This document shows positions 6,343 through 11,425 of a stretch of DNA of 11,425 bases, piece after piece. Each line of letters begins with the position of its first letter. Position 1 is the first letter of the stretch. Origin of the DNA: an uncultured Eubacteriales bacterium (GTDB lineage Bacteria > Bacillota > Clostridia > Christensenellales > Borkfalkiaceae); NCBI GenBank assembly GCA_902767455.1, contig CACXHH010000089.1, forward strand, positions 1 through 11,425. Reading direction: 5' to 3'. Both the position numbers and the translations under genes were made by a program. Below the pieces are notes generated by a model. It saw nothing but the letters and a program-made list of their open reading frames with translations. It was not told the DNA's origin and ran no database searches.

Positions 6343-8031
6343 ATGTTCGTATACGACACCGCGAGCGGGCTTTCGGGCACGTTCACAACCGAAAACTTTA
6401 TATTACTCGTCGTTTTCGCGCTCGTAAACACGACGCTCCTTTGCTATATCGCGAGAAAGTTCATGCAGATAACCCAACAATCGGGCTACGTCAATTCGGA
6501 ATACCGTAAGTGGGTGCGCCGCAGAGAAAACGTGTATATCGTAAGGCTCGGAATGGTCGTCATGCTCTCGGTGCTTTCCTATCTCATTTTCTCGATAGCC
6601 TTTTCCTTCGGCAACGCCGACTGGGTGGCGCCGTGCGGATTCGCGTTCTATCTCGTGTTCGTAGTCGTCTATATATTGAGCGATATGTCGAGAAAGAGCA
6701 AAACTCCGCTCGTCATGACGTCGCGCGTCATAAGGCTTTACGCCACTTTCGCGCTGTTGACCCTGATTTTCAATTTTGCGCTTTTATGCGGGCTTGCGGC
6801 GCTCGGCGCGCTCGTGTATACTAACGATATACTTTTCAGAGTAAGGTTTTGCCCGATGACGGTAACTCCGCTCACCGTTCCCGTTTTCGTTTCGGTGGCG
6901 AACGCGCTCAATTCCCCCGCGGAACGCGCCATCAGCAGAAAATACGTTCAAAAGTGTAAAGAAACTCTTGCCGCGCGTGACGACCTTATCAAGATAGGCG
7001 TTACGGGCAGCTACGGAAAAACTTCCGTAAAAGAGATACTCCGCACTATCCTGAGCGAAAAGTACAACGTTTTAGTCACTCCGTTTTCGTATAATACCCC
7101 GCTCGGGATATGCCGCGCGGTCAAAAAGCTCGACGACACCTACGACGTATTCATCGCCGAGATGGGCGCCCGTCACGAAGGCGATATCCGCGAGCTTTGC
7201 GATATCGTAAACCCGACGTTCGGCGTTATAAACGGGATAGTCGAACAGCACCTTGAAACCTTCCAGTCGCTCGAAAAGATAAAGAAAACCAAGTTCGAGC
7301 TCGTTGATCGTTTAAGGGAAAACGGCGGCTCGGTCGTTATCACGTGCGACAACGAAAACACGCTCTCCATGCTCGGCGAGCTCGGCGGAGTAAGCGTCAC
7401 GCTCGCGGGGCTCGACACGTCGTATTCGCCGGAGGTTTACGCCGAAAATGTAAAGCTCACCCGTGACGGAACGGAATTCACGCTCTGTTTCAAAGACGGA
7501 AAATACGAGTGTTACTGTCCGCTTTACGGCAGGCACAACGTTTCAAACGTCGTACTTGCGGCGGCGATGGCTGAAAAACTCGGACTTACGCACGGCGAGA
7601 TAGTTGCGGGTATAGCCCGTTTAAAACCCATAAAACACAGGCTCGAAGTTTCCTTCCCCGACAACGGCGTGACCGTCATCGACGACAGCTATAATTCAAA
7701 CGTCGACGGTACAAAAGCCGCAGTCGAAGTCATGAACTCGTTCGCAGGCAGAAAGATAATCGTCACTCCCGGCATGGTCGAGCTCGGCAGAATAGAAAAC
7801 CGCGAAAACTACGAGTTCGGAAGAAGGCTTGCGTCCGTAGTCGATAAAGCCGTACTCGTCGGAAGCCACGGCGCGTACTCGATACGCGACGGGCTCTTGT
7901 CCGAAGGCTTCCCGCTTGAAAATATATTCATGGCAAAGGATTTGAACGACGCCATGGCTCACTACAGAAAAACTTACGAGAAGGGCGACGTCGTTCTCTT
8001 TGAGAACGATCTTCCCGATAAATTCTCGTAA
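6343..8031 (+). CDS. murF: MurF-type Mur ligase with N-terminal membrane domain
   Basis: A 562-residue protein, about 100 longer than classic MurF. Residues about 18-38, 69-90, 95-113 and 131-160 are hydrophobic helices, with a shorter hydrophobic stretch near 173-188, where MurF normally has its soluble UDP-substrate domain. From residue 217 it is a Mur ligase: ATP loop IGVTGSYGKTS (218-228), EMGARHEGDI (273-282), QHLETFQSLEKIKKTK (302-317), G-R-H-N-V-S-N (396-402), IDDSYNSNVDG (446-456) and VTPGMVELG (474-482). MurF adds D-Ala-D-Ala to UDP-MurNAc-tripeptide. E-M-G-A, D-D-S-Y-N-S-N and the following ddl gene favour MurF over other Mur ligases. I recall similar membrane-anchored versions annotated in Clostridia. 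Start is ATG 6343; AAAGGA at 6323-6328 is rather distant. A terminator hairpin follows the stop. A second cell-envelope ligase role cannot be excluded. Confidence 0.82.
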   Translation: MFVYDTASGLSGTFTTENFILLVVFALVNTTLLCYIARKFMQITQQSGYVNSEYRKWVRRRENVYIVRLGMVVMLSVLSYLIFSIAFSFGNADWVAPCGFAFYLVFVVVYILSDMSRKSKTPLVMTSRVIRLYATFALLTLIFNFALLCGLAALGALVYTNDILFRVRFCPMTVTPLTVPVFVSVANALNSPAERAISRKYVQKCKETLAARDDLIKIGVTGSYGKTSVKEILRTILSEKYNVLVTPFSYNTPLGICRAVKKLDDTYDVFIAEMGARHEGDIRELCDIVNPTFGVINGIVEQHLETFQSLEKIKKTKFELVDRLRENGGSVVITCDNENTLSMLGELGGVSVTLAGLDTSYSPEVYAENVKLTRDGTEFTLCFKDGKYECYCPLYGRHNVSNVVLAAAMAEKLGLTHGEIVAGIARLKPIKHRLEVSFPDNGVTVIDDSYNSNVDGTKAAVEVMNSFAGRKIIVTPGMVELGRIENRENYEFGRRLASVVDKAVLVGSHGAYSIRDGLLSEGFPLENIFMAKDLNDAMAHYRKTYEKGDVVLFENDLPDKFS

Positions 8032-8050
8032 AAAAACGCAAAAGATAAAT

Positions 8051-8086
8051 AAACGCCGTACCCACGATAAAAAAGTGCGGCGTTTT
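8051..8086 (+). terminator. Intrinsic terminator between murF and ddl
   Basis: AAACGCCGTAC (8051-8061) pairs with GTGCGGCGTTT (8075-8085) as an 11-bp stem with one G-U pair and a 13-base A-rich loop. It is followed by TTATATTT. It lies 20 bases after the MurF stop, so it probably ends or attenuates the tsaE-to-murF transcript. The U-run is interrupted, so some read-through into ddl is likely. Confidence 0.7.
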
Positions 8087-8152
8087 ATATTTGCTATAAA
8101 AAAGCCGTTAAAGCCGTATACCAAAGAAAGCCTTGTTTTTTAAGGAGTTATT

Positions 8153-9265
8153 TTGAAACGGATAGCCGTTATTTTCGGCGGAAAAAGTCAGGAACACGAC
8201 GTTTCCGTCATAACGGGAGTGCTCACTCTCAACTCGCTCGACAAAACTCTTTTCGACGCCGTGCCCGTCTACGTCGGAAAGGACGGCGTGTGGCGAACGG
8301 GCGAAGGTATAAACAAGATATCCGCGTTTACCGACGGCGAGCCGAAAGGCTTGAAACGCGTAGCTCTTCTTCCCGGCGACGATAATTTGTATTACTGCGA
8401 CGGTAAACTCAAAAAATTTTTCAAACCCTACTGCGCGATAGTCTGTACGCACGGAAAAAACGGCGAAGACGGAACTATTGCCGCGCTTTTGAAGCTTTGC
8501 GGAATCCCTTTCGCTTCTCCCGACGTGCTTCCCGCGGCTCTGTCTATGGATAAGGAAGCGACAAAACTTTCGGTCGGCGCGCTCGGGATAAAGACCGTCG
8601 AAGGCTTCGTTGTTTCCCGTTCCGAATATTACGAAAGCCCTTTGACCGTACAATCGAAAACGGATAAATTCGGCTACCCCGTAGTCGTGAAGCCTTCGTC
8701 TTCGGGCTCGAGCATAGGCGTAAGCGTGGTAAAAAGCGAAAAGCAGTTGAAACGCGCGTTCGACGAGGCTTTCCGCTTCGACGTGAAAGTCGTGGTGGAA
8801 CGATTTCTCGAAGGGGCTTACGATATAAACTGCGCCGCTTACGGCGACGGTAAAAGGATATACGTTTCCGAGTGCGAAAAGCCTTCGGGTGGCGAATTTT
8901 TATCTTTCAACGACAAATATCTCGGCTCGAAGGGCGGATCGAAACGCGTTTTCCCGTTCAACGAAGACGAGAAAGCCGTAAAAGAGATCAAACTTGCTAC
9001 CGAAAAAATATACGAGCGGCTCGGTTTTTCCGGGATAATACGCGTTGACTATCTTTTAAAAGACGGCGCCGTGTATATGAACGAGATAAACTCCGTTCCC
9101 GGCTCGATGGCGTACTATCTTTTCTGTGAAAAGCTGGGCGATTTTACCGCGCTTCTGACAAAACTTATAGAGCGCGCGAACGCCGTCTGGCGCGAATACT
9201 CTAATTGCGAAACGACGTTTTCGTCGAGCGTTCTGAAACTTGACGGCGTGAATATCAAAAAGTAG
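8153..9265 (+). CDS. ddl: D-alanine--D-alanine ligase
   Basis: A 370-residue ATP-grasp ligase joining two D-alanines for the MurF step of peptidoglycan synthesis, in the cytoplasm. The N-terminal block GGKSQEHDVSVITG (residues 9-22) corresponds to the usual G-G-x-S-x-E-x-x-V-S. H-G-K-N-G-E-D-G-T (100-108) is the ligase signature. V-V-V-K-P-S-S-S-G-S-S-I-G-V (177-190) is the ATP-binding glycine loop, R-V-D-Y (297-300) and N-E-I-N (310-313) hold the metal ligands, and V-P-G-S-M (315-319) replaces the usual L-P-G-F-T. In the omega loop, F-N-D-K-Y-L keeps the tyrosine (Tyr256) that goes with D-Ala rather than D-lactate specificity. Start is TTG at 8153 with a strong TAAGGAG site at 8141-8147. No convincing own promoter was found; it may rely on read-through. 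Confidence 0.94.
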   Translation: MKRIAVIFGGKSQEHDVSVITGVLTLNSLDKTLFDAVPVYVGKDGVWRTGEGINKISAFTDGEPKGLKRVALLPGDDNLYYCDGKLKKFFKPYCAIVCTHGKNGEDGTIAALLKLCGIPFASPDVLPAALSMDKEATKLSVGALGIKTVEGFVVSRSEYYESPLTVQSKTDKFGYPVVVKPSSSGSSIGVSVVKSEKQLKRAFDEAFRFDVKVVVERFLEGAYDINCAAYGDGKRIYVSECEKPSGGEFLSFNDKYLGSKGGSKRVFPFNEDEKAVKEIKLATEKIYERLGFSGIIRVDYLLKDGAVYMNEINSVPGSMAYYLFCEKLGDFTALLTKLIERANAVWREYSNCETTFSSSVLKLDGVNIKK

Positions 9266-9287
9266 GTTGCGACGGATTGTCTTTATT

Positions 9288-9317
9288 AGTCGCCTTGTCG
9301 GCGATTTAATAAATTTT
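9288..9317 (+). terminator. Possible weak terminator after ddl
   Basis: AGTCGCC (9288-9294) can pair with GGCGATT (9300-9306) over a TTGTC loop, one G-U pair included, followed by the AT-rich TTTAATAAATTTT. The stem is short and the U-run broken by A residues. It sits 22 bases after the ddl stop and ahead of the rnpB promoter. GCGAC (9269-9273) could alternatively pair with GTCGC (9289-9293), so the fold is not certain. Confidence 0.35.
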
Positions 9318-9338
9318 CGGCAAAAAGCCTTAATTCGA

Positions 9339-9367
9339 TTTACAAAAAGCCCGAACGGTGTTAAAAT
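9339..9367 (+). promoter_or_regulatory. Promoter of rnpB
   Basis: TTTACA (-35, 9339-9344) and TAAAAT (-10, 9362-9367) with a 17-bp spacer. The predicted start falls at about 9374, at the very first base of the P1 helix of RNase P RNA, consistent with a transcript that needs little 5' processing. Confidence 0.85.
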
Positions 9368-9373
9368 AACGAT

Positions 9374-9721
9374 TGAGAGTCGGCTGCGTGGCTGCGGGGG
9401 CGCTCAGGGCGTCAACGAGGAAAGTCCGAGCTTCATAAAGCAGGGTGACGGATAACGTCCGCCGAAGGTGACTTCAGGGAAAGTGCAACAGAAAGTACCG
9501 CCGCATTTTATGCGGTAAGGGTGAAAAGGCGAGGTAAGAGCTCACCGACCGTTCGGTAACGCGCGGTGCCATGTAAACCCCACCCGAAGCAAGATAGGGC
9601 TGTTCCGATACGCGGTCGCTTGCCGCGGAACAGCCGCAAACAGTCGCTAAAGCCCGTCGGTAACGGCGGGATCAGATAGATAGCCACGCCAGACAGAACT
9701 CGGCTTACAGGCCGACTCTCG
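9374..9721 (+). ncRNA. rnpB: RNase P RNA, bacterial class A
   Basis: The catalytic RNA of ribonuclease P, which removes 5' leaders from tRNA precursors. The P1 helix is GAGAGTCGGC (9375-9384) with GCCGACTCTC (9711-9720), ten base pairs. Conserved core blocks appear in order: GAGGAAAGTCCGAGC (9417-9431), CAGGGTGACGG, GTGCAACAGAAAG, GGGTGAAAAGGCGAGGTAAGAGCTCACC-type P10/P11 region (9519-9546), GTAAACCCCACCCGAAGCAAGAT (9573-9595), AGATAGATAGCCAC, and ACAGAACTCGGCTTACAGG near the 3' end. A ten-bp helix (9598-9607 with 9626-9635) follows the GCAAGAT block, as expected for class A P16. The segment after it reads GCAAACAG and shows no GGU, so the usual tRNA-CCA-binding motif of L15 seems absent. A short reading frame crossing the 5' part (9267-9455) is spurious. 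Confidence 0.97.
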
Positions 9722-9757
9722 CTTTTTCGTTTTCGTCGGAATTATCCGATAGCTTTT

Positions 9758-9788
9758 AAGGACGGGTTTTTGCGCCCGTCCTTTTTTT
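9758..9788 (+). terminator. Intrinsic terminator of rnpB
   Basis: AAGGACGGG (9758-9766) pairs perfectly with CCCGTCCTT (9775-9783) over an eight-base TTTTTGCG loop, followed by a run of T through 9788. It is the strongest stand-alone terminator in the window, 37 bases after the P1 helix. The short inverted repeat TCGGA-ATTA-TCCGA (9736-9749) lies between. Confidence 0.92.
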
Positions 9789-9983
9789 GCCCGATAAAGG
9801 TTACGCGAGAGTTTGCCGCTTTTTTCTGCGAAACGAACTCTTTGCGGAAAAGAAAAAACGTTTTACCCGTTTTATAAAACAAAAATGAAACTCAAAAATG
9901 AAACTAACTTGATATTTTTGTATCAGGTCAAGATATTATTTGCCGAAAATTATTTCCAAATCGTGAAACGTCGGGCAAAAGCC
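9789..9983 (+). other. AT-rich non-coding stretch upstream of the lipoprotein promoter
   Basis: No gene is supported here. The possible 71-codon frame 9813-10028 has no ribosome-binding site and runs through the next promoter. The stretch holds a perfect two-copy 13-bp tandem repeat (9880-9905), the small inverted repeat TGATA-TTTTTG-TATCA (9910-9925) and weak palindromes such as GTTTTA/TAAAAC. These could be operator-like sites for the following promoter, but nothing in the sequence proves it. Confidence 0.5.
9880..9905. repeat. Perfect 13-bp tandem repeat, two copies
   Basis: CAAAAATGAAACT occurs at 9880-9892 and again at 9893-9905 without mismatch. It lies about 80 bp upstream of the -35 box of the lipoprotein promoter. 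Such repeats can be activator sites or simple replication slippage; the low complexity makes the second quite possible. Confidence 0.6.
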
Positions 9984-10012
9984 TTGACTTTAAAAGTAAA
10001 AAATGTTACAAT
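9984..10012 (+). promoter_or_regulatory. Strong promoter of the lipoprotein gene
   Basis: TTGACT (-35, 9984-9989) and TACAAT (-10, 10007-10012) with a 17-bp spacer; five of six bases match consensus in each box. The predicted start near 10019 leaves a leader of about 22 bases carrying the AAAGGAG ribosome-binding site (10027-10033). Confidence 0.85.
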
Positions 10013-10040
10013 AACGAAAAATAAATAAAGGAGTGTTGAC

Positions 10041-11425
10041 ATGAAAAAATTATCAAAATTTTTAAGCGTTTTACTTGCCGTAATGATGCTTTGCTCCGTT
10101 TTTCTCGTAACCGCGTGTGAAGACGAAGGTCAAGCGGACACGAGCGAAGAAACGACGATCTCCGCCTCGGAAAGCGCAGGCAGCTCTTCGGGAGAAGGAG
10201 GAAGCAGTTCGTCTGAAGAAGGCCAGGGCGGTTCGGCTTTTCCCGTAAAAGCTTTCAAGCCCGAAGACAGAAGCCGCTACACTTTGGAAAACATTGCCAA
10301 AACTTATCGTGAAGCCGACGTTGCCGAAGTAGTCAATTACTTCGTGAACGGCGGAGAGCCCGCAGCCGTTCTTGCCGACTTCCGTATCGGCGACGTGTTC
10401 GATATAGCGGTAGATCTTCTCGCAATGCAGGCAAAGGACAGCACCCCCATCAACTTCGATCTCTTCAAATTCGTAAGAGGCGAAGACGGCGGCTGGTACA
10501 ACAACTACTATAAGGCGAGCGTTCACCCCGTTCTCAACAAAATACTCAACTACAAGCTCGACGGAAGCGAGAAGATAAATCTTACCGCCGCCGAACTCAA
10601 AACTTACGAGAACACCACTATCGTTTACATGCTCAAAAAGTCTATGACCAACGCCGTCGTTTACGAAAACGGCGCCAAGGTCGACAAGACCAACAAGACT
10701 TTGAACGCTACCATCGAACGCCTTCTCGACACCATGTTCGTTCAGATGAACGTCGAGTTGCTCAACAGAGTCGTCAAAGCGGATATTCCCACGCTCGTAG
10801 ACTGCATCGAAGGCGACAACCAAGCCGCTTTGAAACTGTTCGGCGACATGACTCTCTCCGCGATCGTCGGAACGGAAGTTCCCGCTCCTTACGGTATACT
10901 CACCGTAAACGATCTCTACGACGTATACGTAGGCAACAGCGCCAAAGTCGTTGAAAAATTAGGTAGCTACACCTTCGACGAACTCACCTTCGGTTACGCA
11001 AGCAAACTTTCCGAAACTTTCGGCGAAGTTACGCTTTCCGCTTTCTATACGAAGATTAAAGCCGTTAAAGACGCGTTCATGAGCGTCGACGAAGAAACTC
11101 TCAAAGAAATGTTCGGCGAAGAGTACCTTATCGACACCATCGAAGGTATCGGCGGTTTGCTTGAAGCAAAATTCGGCGGCGAACTCCCCGCTCAGCTCGC
11201 GAGCATATTGGCTATCCTCGAAGCAAAATTTGAAAACACGACCTACGCCGAAGTCATTATAGCGTTGGCAAGAGAAGCCGCGAATATCCGCGAAATGGGC
11301 TATGAGGCTTACGTTGACGCTAAGATCGAAAGCGTTCTCAACGCCGTGTTGGTACTCCGTATCGGCGACGTCGCCGAGAAATTCGGCTTCACCGTTCCCG
11401 AAACTTTGACCGACCGCACGGTAGG
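10041..11425 (+). CDS. Secreted lipoprotein with internal repeats, unknown function, 3' truncated
   Basis: The frame opens at ATG 10041 (site AAAGGAG, seven-base spacing) and stays open for 461 codons to the window end. Residues 1-26 form a lipoprotein signal: K-K-L-S-K, a hydrophobic core, then lipobox L-V-T-A-C with Cys26 as the lipidated residue. Residues 27-66 are a Ser/Gly/Glu-rich linker, typical of a tether that holds the domain away from the membrane. From about residue 75 the protein is acidic and mainly helical-looking. It contains several loose copies of a motif (Thr/Arg)-hydrophobic-x-(Asp/Glu)-(Leu/Val): FRIGDVFD at 114-121, LTVNDLYD at 287-294, YTFDELTF at 310-317, TTYAEVII at 400-407 and LRIGDVAE at 439-446. 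I do not recognise the family. Asn is nearly always AAC, hinting at high expression. It has its own promoter and starts a new unit. Confidence 0.88.
   Translation, partial: MKKLSKFLSVLLAVMMLCSVFLVTACEDEGQADTSEETTISASESAGSSSGEGGSSSSEEGQGGSAFPVKAFKPEDRSRYTLENIAKTYREADVAEVVNYFVNGGEPAAVLADFRIGDVFDIAVDLLAMQAKDSTPINFDLFKFVRGEDGGWYNNYYKASVHPVLNKILNYKLDGSEKINLTAAELKTYENTTIVYMLKKSMTNAVVYENGAKVDKTNKTLNATIERLLDTMFVQMNVELLNRVVKADIPTLVDCIEGDNQAALKLFGDMTLSAIVGTEVPAPYGILTVNDLYDVYVGNSAKVVEKLGSYTFDELTFGYASKLSETFGEVTLSAFYTKIKAVKDAFMSVDEETLKEMFGEEYLIDTIEGIGGLLEAKFGGELPAQLASILAILEAKFENTTYAEVIIALAREAANIREMGYEAYVDAKIESVLNAVLVLRIGDVAEKFGFTVPETLTDRTV

Noticed and set aside
8101..8118. Tandem near-repeat AAAGCCGTT/AAAGCCGTA before ddl
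   Set aside because: Only two imperfect nine-base copies in a short AT-rich leader; no symmetry or partner sequence suggests a function.
8091..8122. Possible ddl promoter TTGCTA with TATACC
   Set aside because: The spacer is 20 bp and both boxes match poorly, so it cannot be supported as a promoter.
9267..9455. 62-codon frame after ddl
   Set aside because: It runs through the rnpB promoter and the 5' part of RNase P RNA, has no ribosome-binding site and no recognisable protein features.
9813..10028. 71-codon frame upstream of the lipoprotein
   Set aside because: Low-complexity lysine-rich product, no ribosome-binding site, and it covers the lipoprotein promoter and leader.
10071..10823. 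250-codon frame on the minus strand opposite the lipoprotein
   Set aside because: It mirrors the biased codon use of the real gene on the + strand; the + frame has a signal peptide, lipobox, promoter and ribosome-binding site.

Overview
The window comes from the chromosome of a Gram-positive, low-to-moderate GC bacterium, most likely an uncultured member of Clostridia (Bacillota). The evidence is the gene order pgpH-ybeY-era-yqzL-recO, an FMN riboswitch ahead of a RibU-type riboflavin transporter subunit, a bacterial RNase P RNA, a Clostridia-style membrane-anchored MurF, and canonical sigma-70/SigA promoters with 17-bp spacers. TGA serves as a stop (pgpH, ybeY, era, yqzL, tsaE, tsaB), so the code is standard. 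Every supported feature lies on the + strand. No phage gene, insertion sequence, CRISPR array or tRNA was seen.

Layout. (1) 2-3251: the 3' end of pgpH (c-di-AMP phosphodiesterase), then ybeY (rRNA-processing endoribonuclease), era (ribosome-assembly GTPase), a 37-codon yqzL-like gene and recO (recombination mediator), closely packed and probably co-transcribed. (2) 3307-4131: an independent unit made of a strong promoter, an FMN riboswitch, an intrinsic terminator and ribU. (3) 4115-6341: a promoter inside the 3' end of ribU drives tsaE, tsaB, rimI and an alpha/beta hydrolase, all overlapping end to end. tsaE may be read from a leaderless mRNA. (4) 6343-9265: a MurF-like ligase whose N-terminal substrate domain is replaced by membrane helices, a terminator, then ddl (D-Ala-D-Ala ligase). 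Together they make and attach the D-Ala-D-Ala end of the peptidoglycan stem. (5) 9339-9788: rnpB with its own promoter and terminator. (6) 9984-11425: a strong promoter and the first 461 codons of an unrecognised secreted lipoprotein with degenerate internal repeats, running off the window.

How they work together: most of the window is housekeeping, covering ribosome and tRNA maturation (ybeY, era, tsaE, tsaB, rimI, rnpB), DNA repair (recO), second-messenger turnover (pgpH), cofactor uptake (ribU) and cell-wall precursor synthesis (murF, ddl). No clearly new multi-gene system was found. The points most worth a second look are the membrane-anchored MurF, the predicted leaderless tsaE start, the two-level hairpin architecture downstream of the FMN aptamer, the apparent absence of the GGU tRNA-end-binding motif in the RNase P RNA, and the repeat-bearing lipoprotein.
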